A DNA stretch of 64,000 nt from Bacteroidales bacterium SW299 (GTDB lineage Bacteria; Bacteroidota; Bacteroidia; Bacteroidales; Bacteroidaceae). The translations under genes and the position numbers were made by a program. Position 1 is the first letter of the stretch, and each line of letters begins with the position of its first letter. The DNA lies in contig SDWH01000011.1 in NCBI GenBank assembly GCA_019550975.1, positions 1 through 64,000 on the forward strand. The letters run 5' to 3'. Positions 6,947-14,353 of this stretch are shown one piece after another. The notes beneath the pieces were generated by a model. It was not told where the DNA came from. It worked only from the letters and a program-made list of their open reading frames with translations, and made no database searches.

Positions 6947-9562
6947 ATGCAGTCATTGTTTATTTTGGCTATTTGCATTATTTCTATTTCACTTGTTGTA
7001 ATAGTTATAATGCGAATACGCCTAAAAAACAAGTCCAAAGAACTGTCGGAACGGATTGCAACCATTACTCCTTATAGTGATATACAAGAAAGCAGAGGAA
7101 AAGAATTAAAGCAAAGCAATAAAAGTTTCTTCATTGATATTGAAACTGATTTAAGGAACAGTTTTAATGGGCATATAATATCCTCTTCGGAAGAAGAACA
7201 ATTTACGAAATACTATACAGAATTCTTCCATGAAGTCAATTCCTTGCTGAAAAGTCTTGAAGCATTCCATATAGAACCGTCCGAGACAATCTCAAAATTT
7301 ACACGTGATTTCGGAAACATCCACTCAATTGTCAAAAGACATAATGAGCAGGTTATCCAAGACACTCTTGATACCCACAAAGACTTTTTCGACCATTGTC
7401 TTAAATATCCATTAGACAAACAACAAAGGCGTTCAATCGTGTCCGAAGAAGATAATTGTTTGGTAGTTAGTAGCGCAGGAAGTGGAAAAACATCGTCTAT
7501 CGTAGGAAAGGTTAGGTATCTGATTGACGTCAAACACATCAATCCTCAAAACATTCTTCTAATCAGCTATACAAACAAGGCTGCTGCCGAATTAACGGAG
7601 AGGATGGATATTGCAGGACTAAGAGGGTATACTTTTCATAAACTTGCCATTGACATCATCGGAAAAGCGACAGGACAGAAGCCTTCCATCTGCGATAACA
7701 CAGACGTACTGTTTGTGAAAATTTATCATAAGTTATTGGAAGATAAGGATTTCAAAAAGAGCATCGTCGAATACTTTGTTGACTATCAGGTGCAAGAAGC
7801 AGATTGGGAATATCGTAAAAATGAACGCAGACAGCAACTCTCCGAATTGAAAGAAGCACGCTTGAAAGCCCAATTTCCTGACATGGACGGGAAAACTATT
7901 TATGTTCGTAGTGAACAGGAGCAGAAAATCTGTTTTGTATTATCTTCTTTGGGTGTGAGATTTAGGTATGAAGAGCCTTATGAATATCCGTTGGCAGATG
8001 AAATGCACTCACAATACAGACCAGATTTTTCCATTTATTTTGAGCAGGATGGCAAAACAAAACGTATTTATTTAGAGCATTTTGGTGTGGACGAACATGG
8101 GCTTGTTCCCACATGGTTCGCTAAAAACAAAGGCATCACTTATGAAGAAGCAAACCAAAAATACAATGACGGAATAACATGGAAAAAAGCAGCCCATGAG
8201 AAGTTTGGAACTATATTACTGACAACTTCAAGTGCTGATTTCCATTATTCAGATATTCGGCATACATTAAAAGTGTCATTGGAAAAAGCAGGTGTTCCTG
8301 TTCAAGAAAAAACTGATGCCGAATTGTATGATATGGTTCTTCCTCAAAACAGCAAGCAGGAAAAGGCTTTCATTCGGCTTGTTGTAACTTTTGTGACATT
8401 GATAAAGTCAAGCTGTAAGTCCATACAAAAGGTCTTGAAACAGGCTAAAGATGCAGGGGATGAGCGCAGCACATTCATTATCAAAAGAATATTCCAGCTT
8501 GTTTATGAACGGTATATTGAAGAATTGAAAAGCAGTAATCAGATAGACTTTACCGACGCTATTCTGCAAGCCACGGAAATATGCCGTTCCTCCCATCCTG
8601 TAAAGTATGAGTATATCATCGTTGACGAGTTTCAAGATATATCAGTTGACCGTTACAATTTCCTGAAAATACTCCGAGAAGGCAATCCTCCTGCAAAATT
8701 GTATTGCGTGGGTGATGATTGGCAATCCATATACCGCTTCTCAGGAAGCGACATGGCTCTTTTTAATCAATTCTCAGATTATTTCGGCTCCACAGAAATC
8801 AATAGGATCGAGACGACATACCGCTTTGGAGAGCCATTGGTAAGCCTGTCATCGCAATTCATCCAGCGAAATAAGGCACAGTTAAAAAAGGATATACACC
8901 CATTCAATCCACAAGCCAAAACCGAGTTGCAATTCTGTGCCTATGAACGGCATGACTATTGTAACGCTATCGGACAATTAGTTTCGACTATCCCTGCGGA
9001 TAAGTCCATCTTCCTGTTAGGGCGGTATTCCTTTGATGACTATTATTTATCGTTCCTATATAAATCGGTAAAAGAGGGCAATCGCTTTTACTACTTCATT
9101 GAAAACAGAAAGATTGAATTCTTGACGGTTCATAAATCCAAAGGACTTGAAGCGGATTATGTAATAATACTTCAATGTAATAAAGATACCTATGGATTCC
9201 CCTCAATGGTAAGCGACGACCCTGTACTTAATTATGTTCTGACTAAAAGCGACCAATATCCGTATGGGGAAGAACGTAGGTTGTTTTATGTGGCTATTAC
9301 CAGAGCAAAAATAAAGACATATGTACTTTACGACAGATGCTTTCCATCCGTTTTTGTAGACGAGTTTTTACACCCCGAAAAGGTCACGGAAGAAAGTTAC
9401 GCTAAACATCCTAATGCCAATAAGAAATGGACACGTAGTGCTGACAAATTTCTACTCACTCTTTATCATGAAGGAAAAAGCATAAAGTACATCGCAGAGA
9501 AAATGGGAAGAAGTCAAACCTCTATCGTTATGCGAATAGGAAAATTAGAAGGCAAGCAATAA
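6947..9562 (+). CDS. Membrane-anchored helicase IV (HelD/UvrD-Rep superfamily) with embedded PD-(D/E)XK nuclease domain
   Basis: An 871-residue SF1A helicase. Residues 4-23 form an N-terminal transmembrane helix. Motif I/Walker A is SSAGSGKTSS (about 175-184), motif II is IIVDEFQD (about 557-564), then GDDWQSIYRFSG, TTYRFGEPL and FLTVHKSKGLEADYV (725-739), and RRLFYVAITRA (777-787). These match E. coli helicase IV more closely than UvrD. Between motif I and motif II a PD-(D/E)XK-like module is inserted (about 321-430: E323, RPDF with D360, YLEHFG with E377). The last 45 residues form a helix-turn-helix-like tail (KYIAEKMGRSQTSIVMRIGKL). All helicase motifs look intact. The membrane anchor and accessory, AT-rich location suggest a specialised, perhaps defensive, role; that is inference. 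Confidence 0.88.
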   Translation: MQSLFILAICIISISLVVIVIMRIRLKNKSKELSERIATITPYSDIQESRGKELKQSNKSFFIDIETDLRNSFNGHIISSSEEEQFTKYYTEFFHEVNSLLKSLEAFHIEPSETISKFTRDFGNIHSIVKRHNEQVIQDTLDTHKDFFDHCLKYPLDKQQRRSIVSEEDNCLVVSSAGSGKTSSIVGKVRYLIDVKHINPQNILLISYTNKAAAELTERMDIAGLRGYTFHKLAIDIIGKATGQKPSICDNTDVLFVKIYHKLLEDKDFKKSIVEYFVDYQVQEADWEYRKNERRQQLSELKEARLKAQFPDMDGKTIYVRSEQEQKICFVLSSLGVRFRYEEPYEYPLADEMHSQYRPDFSIYFEQDGKTKRIYLEHFGVDEHGLVPTWFAKNKGITYEEANQKYNDGITWKKAAHEKFGTILLTTSSADFHYSDIRHTLKVSLEKAGVPVQEKTDAELYDMVLPQNSKQEKAFIRLVVTFVTLIKSSCKSIQKVLKQAKDAGDERSTFIIKRIFQLVYERYIEELKSSNQIDFTDAILQATEICRSSHPVKYEYIIVDEFQDISVDRYNFLKILREGNPPAKLYCVGDDWQSIYRFSGSDMALFNQFSDYFGSTEINRIETTYRFGEPLVSLSSQFIQRNKAQLKKDIHPFNPQAKTELQFCAYERHDYCNAIGQLVSTIPADKSIFLLGRYSFDDYYLSFLYKSVKEGNRFYYFIENRKIEFLTVHKSKGLEADYVIILQCNKDTYGFPSMVSDDPVLNYVLTKSDQYPYGEERRLFYVAITRAKIKTYVLYDRCFPSVFVDEFLHPEKVTEESYAKHPNANKKWTRSADKFLLTLYHEGKSIKYIAEKMGRSQTSIVMRIGKLEGKQ

Positions 9563-9696
9563 TAAAAACGCTCGTCATGTTTTTCATTCGATAAATTGTG
9601 CTTCCTTTGCATTGAAAGAGTTGTTTGACAGAAAGAAATACTACGGATATCGCAGAATTTGTGACCGTTGCTAAGTCATTACCTCACTTTAGAGTT
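9563..9696. other. Short AT-rich intergenic segment
   Basis: About 130 bases between the helicase stop and the IS5-family remnant. No gene or terminator with a clear stem was recognised. Confidence 0.3.
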
Positions 9697-9832
9697 TAAA
9701 TTTTGTTCAGCAACATTCTTATTGCAGCGAGTTTCACCATCTCCTCTACCGAATCGAACGTGAATTCGTAGTTCCGGCAGAGCCTCCTATAATTATCAAA
9801 CCAAGAAAAACTTCTTTCCACAATCCATCTCT
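9697..9832 (-). pseudogene. IS5-family transposase C-terminal remnant
   Basis: Read on the minus strand, this encodes about 45 residues of a transposase C-terminus, including RKRWIVERSFSWFDNYRRL and the end RMLLNKI before a TAA. The RW.VER.FSW...RRL signature is typical of IS5-family (IS427/IS1031 group) DDE transposases; the E of VER is the third catalytic residue. The rest of the gene is missing. The fragment is cut off on its 5' side exactly at the end of the adjacent IS982-family element, so that element, or a rearrangement around it, removed the remainder. Confidence 0.7.
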
Positions 9833-10882
9833 TACGTGAGTTCGGGCTAAGCTAATAAGTAAATAATAGAAATAAAAATAGGTAATCACAGAAATATTTT
9901 GTCAATTTAAGTCTGACAAACAACAACTTACAAAAGCCAGAATCTATGATTACCCAAGACAAAATTACGGATATTTTCTGTATGGTAGATGAATTCAGCA
10001 AGAAATTTGATATGGAAATTGCTAAAGGCGAGCTTATTTCTTCAAACGGAATCCGCCGTCGGCATCGTAATGCCTCCCTCTCCGATGGTGAGATTATGAC
10101 CATCCTGATTGTATTTCATTTTGGCACGTTCGCCAACTTCAAGCACTACTACCTGCATTATATCAGGGTGCATCTGCATCAGGATTTTCCGGATGCGGTA
10201 TCCTATAACAGGTTTGTGGAACTTGAAAGCCGTGTATTCTTCAAGCTGATGTTCTTTCTTAAACTCTATGCCTTTGACCGCTGTTCGGGCATCAGCTTCG
10301 TAGACAGTACGATGATTCCGGTCTGTCATAACCTCAGGCGCCATGCCAACAAGGTTTTCAAGGGCATGGCTACAGACGGAAAGGGGACAATGGGGTGGTG
10401 CCATGGATTCAAGCTGCACTTCACCTGCAATGACCGGGGGGAAATCATCACCTTCTGTCTTACCGGGACCAATGTGGATGACAGGAATCCCAAAGTCTGG
10501 AACGTACCTGCCAAAGAGCTGTACGGCAGGCTTTTTGCTGACAGGGGGTACATCTCTCCAAGACTTTTTGAGGACCTTTTTAAAGATGGCATACATCTTG
10601 TTACAGGAATCAAAGTGAACATGAAAAACAGACTGATGCCATTGGGGGATAAAATCATATTGCGTAAGCGTTTTGTCATCGAATGTATCAATGACATGCT
10701 CAAGAATACGGCAAAGCCGGTCCATTCAAGACACAGGCCTATCAATAATTTCTTAATGAATTTGGTTGCAGCGTTGGCAGCATATTGCTTTTATGACAAT
10801 AAGCCCGAAGCATTGCAGGGATATACCATTGAACATACAAAACAATTGGTTTTGTTTTTAAGATTATCCCGAACTCACGTAA
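9833..10882 (+). mobile_element. IS982-family insertion sequence
   Basis: A roughly 1.05-kb element bounded by inverted repeats TTACGTGAGTTCGGG (9833-9847) and its complement (10868-10882). The similarity extends a few more bases inward (taa at both ends). It contains one transposase ORF of the IS982 type. No direct target duplication is visible: CCATCTC on the left and TTATTTG on the right. That suggests a deletion or recombination at one side, since the left flank is a truncated IS5-family gene. Confidence 0.75.
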
Positions 10883-10944
10883 TTATTTGTTCTCAAATCC
10901 TTTTACAATGGAGCAGGCATCGATATAGTCCAATGTGTTTATGA
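9946..10944 (+). CDS. IS982-family transposase
   Basis: A 332-residue DDE transposase. Diagnostic segments are SLSDGEIMTILIVFHF, SYNRFVELE, the first catalytic Asp in FVDSTMIPVCHN, TDGKGTMGWCHGFKLH, the second Asp in LFADRGYIS, and the C-terminal Glu region RKRFVIECINDML. The catalytic regions look intact. The reading frame contains no stop within the element: it runs through the right inverted repeat and ends 62 bases into the flank. The last roughly 20 residues are therefore host-encoded and antisense to the 3' end of the neighbouring gene. The annotated C-terminus differs from other copies by insertion site. Confidence 0.85.
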   Translation: MITQDKITDIFCMVDEFSKKFDMEIAKGELISSNGIRRRHRNASLSDGEIMTILIVFHFGTFANFKHYYLHYIRVHLHQDFPDAVSYNRFVELESRVFFKLMFFLKLYAFDRCSGISFVDSTMIPVCHNLRRHANKVFKGMATDGKGTMGWCHGFKLHFTCNDRGEIITFCLTGTNVDDRNPKVWNVPAKELYGRLFADRGYISPRLFEDLFKDGIHLVTGIKVNMKNRLMPLGDKIILRKRFVIECINDMLKNTAKPVHSRHRPINNFLMNLVAALAAYCFYDNKPEALQGYTIEHTKQLVLFLRLSRTHVIICSQILLQWSRHRYSPMCL

Positions 10945-11455
10945 TTGAATCCTGTATCTGGAGGTCTGATTGATTAAAAAAGAGCGTATCGTTTTCCCAT
11001 CCGTTGGCTTTGAACAGAGCGTCCAAAGAATCTTTCTTTTCTTTCAACAGGCTTCTGTATAAAGAGGGTATATCATAATTGTTGGGTGTCGCAATTTGAA
11101 ATGCCCCGCTTTCCAATCTCATATTCACACGTGGCGCGGTAATTACGGTGTCATTGAATACGAATCCTATCCGCTTGCCTATAAGCTGCTCCGTTGAGTC
11201 TGCCCATGCTTGTAATTTATTCTTGCTCACGCTCCCTGTTATCACTGCCTTTCCGGAGAAATCTTTATCCAGCCGTAAAGCGGCAAATTCCTTTACTGTA
11301 ACAATCGGCAGGGAGGCGATACTGTCCTTTTGTCCGTCAATGATACGATACCAGCCGTTTTCCCTATGCTTGACTAATTGGGAATGGCTGGAATAGTTAG
11401 TGCAACTCAGGCAAACGACACTTCCCAGCATCGCGAATAAGATGATCGTTTTCAT
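10883..11455 (-). CDS. Small lipoprotein with a SecD P1-head-like domain
   Basis: Starting at ATG 11455 gives a 190-residue lipoprotein precursor (MKTIILFAMLGSVVCLSC, lipobox Cys18). A frame extending to 11491 exists but would read 12 extra residues inside the upstream gene. The segment GKRIGFVFNDTVITAPRVNMRLESG.FQI resembles the SecDF P1-head subdomain of SecD (GK.lai.ldg.vi.AP.v...i..G...i.G). The protein is therefore probably a stand-alone periplasmic member of that fold, with unknown function. The ATG overlaps the upstream stop as ATGA, indicating translational coupling. The stop codon TAA lies directly against the IS982 right end, so the last residues could derive from the insertion junction. 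Confidence 0.7.
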   Translation of the reverse strand: MKTIILFAMLGSVVCLSCTNYSSHSQLVKHRENGWYRIIDGQKDSIASLPIVTVKEFAALRLDKDFSGKAVITGSVSKNKLQAWADSTEQLIGKRIGFVFNDTVITAPRVNMRLESGAFQIATPNNYDIPSLYRSLLKEKKDSLDALFKANGWENDTLFFNQSDLQIQDSIINTLDYIDACSIVKGFENK

Positions 11456-12618
11456 TGTATAAGCTCTCCTTTCTTGTTTATATATTGCCATTTATCGCTT
11501 GCCCACTCACGGCGTTCTCTGTCTGGCATTTCCTTTTGTTCTCCTGTCAATGTAACCTTTGCTTTGTTTCCTTCAAAAGGAAATGCGAACTTGAATTGAG
11601 GCTTAATTACCACATTGCCCAATGAATCGGCAAAGCCTATCAATCCTTTGTCATCCATGATGCGGAAAAGTCCTTCACGGATATAGTCGGGGCCGTTATC
11701 ATATTTGAACACATAGAACAGTTCTTTGCCTTGATTGTCTATGCAAACAATCCGTTCCTCCTGCTTGTTCCCATATACGAAGCCTATATTCCGTATGGTA
11801 TCTGTTTGGCAGAATTTGTATTTGCCATATGGCACAATGGTATCGCCTTGCTCGTTCAAATAGCATACAGGAACGCCGACCTCAAGATGCTTTTCAGTTG
11901 TATGGGCAATTAGACTGCTTTCCGATGATTTGTCAAGACCGAATATCAATATCCCATCGGGAACTTCCCGACGCCAGATTTTGCCATATTGAGCATCCAG
12001 ATAATCAAACACTTCTTGATTGTAGGCTGCAAGCATAAAGTTGGGAACACTCAAATAGCAAGCAAGGTGCCCATCCTTTTTTAGCGGGTAAAAACTATCA
12101 TAGCTGACACCGTATTTTTTCCAAAAAAGGTGATTTCTGACTTCTTTTTCCTTATCTTCGGGGATAATGAGTTTTATATACGGATGTCCTTTTCGGATAT
12201 TTTCACGTGACAATTCGGGGGAACACTCATATTTTGAAATGTATTCGTAGCACAATGGCAAGACTAAACGCAATGTGTCGGTGTGTTCCGTCAAGACAAT
12301 AAGCGTATCACATGAATCAAAGCCGACATATTCCGCTTTTAGATGATAGATACCTTTTTCCAGATAGTCTATCCGGAAACTTGCAGTAGAATCAGTAAGC
12401 CAACCCTGTTTGGGTAATTCCTCAACAGAAAGGTAAGAGCCTGTCAAAGGTATTGTCATGACATCATAGGGTGGAATTTGTCGGACACATTCACCATACA
12501 CTTTCCCTATGATAGAATATTTTTTAGGCAATCTTGCAGAATCACATGACAATTCCGTTGCTTTTACTTGTATGACAGCCAATAGTAACAAAATAGGATA
12601 TATATGTCTTCTTTTCAT
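11452..12618 (-). CDS. Exported WG-repeat-like protein with carboxypeptidase-regulatory-like N-terminus
   Basis: A 388-residue protein with a signal peptide (about residues 1-20, ending near VKAT). Residues about 35-125 resemble a carboxypeptidase-regulatory-like/CNA-B-type beta domain (IIGKVYGECV, FRIDYLEKGIYHLKAEYVGFDSCDTLIV). The C-terminal third contains WG-repeat-style motifs: EGLFRIMDDKGLIGFADSLGNVVIKPQFKFAFPFEGNKAKVTL and QYINKKGELI. Such repeat proteins are often exported and of unknown role. Its stop overlaps the start of the SecD-head-like gene (ATGA). A -7 element lies at 12640-12647. Composition is AT-rich like the rest of the accessory segment. Confidence 0.72.
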   Translation of the reverse strand: MKRRHIYPILLLLAVIQVKATELSCDSARLPKKYSIIGKVYGECVRQIPPYDVMTIPLTGSYLSVEELPKQGWLTDSTASFRIDYLEKGIYHLKAEYVGFDSCDTLIVLTEHTDTLRLVLPLCYEYISKYECSPELSRENIRKGHPYIKLIIPEDKEKEVRNHLFWKKYGVSYDSFYPLKKDGHLACYLSVPNFMLAAYNQEVFDYLDAQYGKIWRREVPDGILIFGLDKSSESSLIAHTTEKHLEVGVPVCYLNEQGDTIVPYGKYKFCQTDTIRNIGFVYGNKQEERIVCIDNQGKELFYVFKYDNGPDYIREGLFRIMDDKGLIGFADSLGNVVIKPQFKFAFPFEGNKAKVTLTGEQKEMPDRERREWASDKWQYINKKGELIQ

Positions 12619-12639
12619 AATTTATCATTGTTAGTGGCT

Positions 12640-12647
12640 CAAAGATA
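12640..12647 (-). promoter_or_regulatory. -7 promoter element (TATCTTTG, minus strand)
   Basis: The plus strand reads CAAAGATA, a perfect TAnnTTTG element on the minus strand, 22 bases upstream of the WG-repeat gene start. It probably drives the two-gene unit 12618 to 10883. Confidence 0.55.
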
Positions 12648-13068
12648 GGAAAAAAGGAATAGTCTGATCAATTATAAGACTATCACTTTCCCTTTAGGTT
12701 TAAGCAATTTAACTCTTATAGCCTGAGTTCTTTTCTGCGGCGAGAAAACATCACATTTCTAGAACAATTTGTCGAACTGTTCCTTGAACCATTCGCCAAT
12801 CAGTTTTCCGTTGATAGCAAGTGCAAGTCTGGCCGCAAAACCATAATTCAACGAGTTGAACCCTGACAAGCAAACCTGCGCAGAATGATGATTGTTAAAT
12901 CTGCACTTTCATCGGGTAATGAACAGGAACCCCATCTTCTGCTTCAATCCGCTTGGGAACGGTTTTCAGCCTTCAGTCCAACTTCCGTGATTTCCTCCTA
13001 ACTGCTTAATCTTCAATTTCAAATTCGCATTTCTGCCGAAATCCGTCGGATATTCCACAGATTTTCCG
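12648..13068. other. Intergenic region with decayed coding remnants
   Basis: On the minus strand, bases 12759-12900 read as about 45 codons ending FAARLALAINGKLIGEWF and KEQFDKLF before a TAG. Just upstream a second frame reads LKTVPKRIEAEDGVPVHYPM and KVQI before a stop. Both look like truncated protein tails with no start codon, typical of decayed mobile-element genes at an island edge. I do not recognise the families. Confidence 0.35.
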
Positions 13069-13076
13069 TAAGTTTG
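13069..13076 (+). promoter_or_regulatory. Candidate -7 element (TAAGTTTG) for pncB
   Basis: It matches TAnnTTTG and lies 49 bases upstream of the pncB ATG. No obvious TTTG -33 partner. Confidence 0.4.
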
Positions 13077-13124
13077 TGCTTGTCAATGAAAAACAGTATT
13101 AAGGACAAATTTAGATAAGAGATT

Positions 13125-14291
13125 ATGGTTATAAAGACAATTTTAGATACAGATCTGTATAAGTTCACCACCTCGTATGCGTACATCAAGCTTTTCCCTT
13201 ATGCTATGGGAACCTTTTCTTTTAAGGACAGGGATGAAACCGAATATACCCTCGGGTTTCTGGAGGCCTTGAAGAATGAAATACAGAACCTGAGTCTGGT
13301 CGTGCTTCAGGAAAATGAGCTGGAATACATGTGCAAGCATTGCCGTTTCCTGCCGAGAGTATACTGGGAGTGGCTTTCATCATTTCGATTCGATCCGCAA
13401 AAGATAGAAGTTTATCTGGATGAAGAAAAACATTTGCATATTGAGGTGACCGATTTTCTTTATAAGGTTACTTTGTATGAAGTGCCGTTGCTGGCTATCG
13501 TTTCCGAAATCAAGAATCAGTTCATGAACCGCATACCTGATGATGCGGACTGGATGGTAAGGCTTGCCGAGAAGGTGAAGCTTTCAAACGAAAACAAGAT
13601 GCTCTTTTCTGAATTTGGAACGAGGAGGCGGTTCTCTTTTGATGTGCAGGACAAGGTTGTTGCCTATCTGAAAAAGAATGCCCGGTATTGCACGGGAACC
13701 TCCAATTGTTATCTGGCGATGAAATACAGTATGCTGCCGATGGGTACCCATCCGCACGAATGGTTCATGTTTCATGGGGCCCAGTTCGGGTACAAGCACG
13801 CCAATTATATGGCGCTTGAGAATTGGGTGAACGTGTATGACGGCGATCTGGGAACCGCTTTGTCTGACACTTATACGTCTGATTCGTTCTTGAGCAATTT
13901 CAGCCGGAAGCAGGCCAAGCTGTTTGACGGGGTGAGATGTGACTCCGGGAATGAATATGAGTTCATCGACAGGCTGATAGCCCGCTATAAGGAACTGGGA
14001 ATTGATCCTGCAACCAAGACCATAATCTTTAGCAACGCCCTTGACTTTGAAAAGGCTTTGCATATATTCAACTATTGTTCGGGGAAAATCAGATGTTCTT
14101 TTGGCATCGGTACCAATCTGACGAATGACACGGGCTATCGTCCGTCGAATATTGTGATGAAGCTTTCGCGCTGCAAGATGAATGTCAATCAGGAGTGGAG
14201 GGAATGCGTGAAGCTTTCTGATGATATGGGAAAACACATGGGAAGCATGACAGAAGTGGAAGCCTGCCTGCACGAGCTGCGCATTTCATAG
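13125..14291 (+). CDS. pncB: Nicotinate phosphoribosyltransferase
   Basis: A 388-residue enzyme of NAD salvage: nicotinate plus PRPP (with ATP) to nicotinate mononucleotide in the cytoplasm. Recognised from the N-terminal TDLYKFTTSYAYIKLFP, the central FSEFGTRRRFSFDVQDKVV (residues about 163-181), GTSNCYLAMKY, MGTHPHEWFMFHG (phosphate-binding His region) and GVRCDSGNEYEFIDR. Length is close to E. coli PncB (about 400). It stands alone on the plus strand, converging with the alpha-galactosidase gene over a shared terminator. Codon use is of core-genome type, so the accessory segment ends just upstream. Confidence 0.95.
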   Translation: MVIKTILDTDLYKFTTSYAYIKLFPYAMGTFSFKDRDETEYTLGFLEALKNEIQNLSLVVLQENELEYMCKHCRFLPRVYWEWLSSFRFDPQKIEVYLDEEKHLHIEVTDFLYKVTLYEVPLLAIVSEIKNQFMNRIPDDADWMVRLAEKVKLSNENKMLFSEFGTRRRFSFDVQDKVVAYLKKNARYCTGTSNCYLAMKYSMLPMGTHPHEWFMFHGAQFGYKHANYMALENWVNVYDGDLGTALSDTYTSDSFLSNFSRKQAKLFDGVRCDSGNEYEFIDRLIARYKELGIDPATKTIIFSNALDFEKALHIFNYCSGKIRCSFGIGTNLTNDTGYRPSNIVMKLSRCKMNVNQEWRECVKLSDDMGKHMGSMTEVEACLHELRIS

Positions 14292-14298
14292 TAAAAAA

Positions 14299-14332
14299 CG
14301 AAGGCACTGCAAATGGTTTGCAGCACCTTCGT
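14299..14332. terminator. Bidirectional terminator between pncB and the alpha-galactosidase gene
   Basis: A perfect-arm hairpin: ACGAAGG paired with CCTTCGT, and CTGCAAA with TTTGCAG, separated by a CA/CA mismatch and a TGG loop. An A-run precedes it (14293-14298), which serves as the T-tract for minus-strand transcripts. Confidence 0.7.
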
Positions 14333-14353
14333 CATATAGGAAAAAATGAATGT

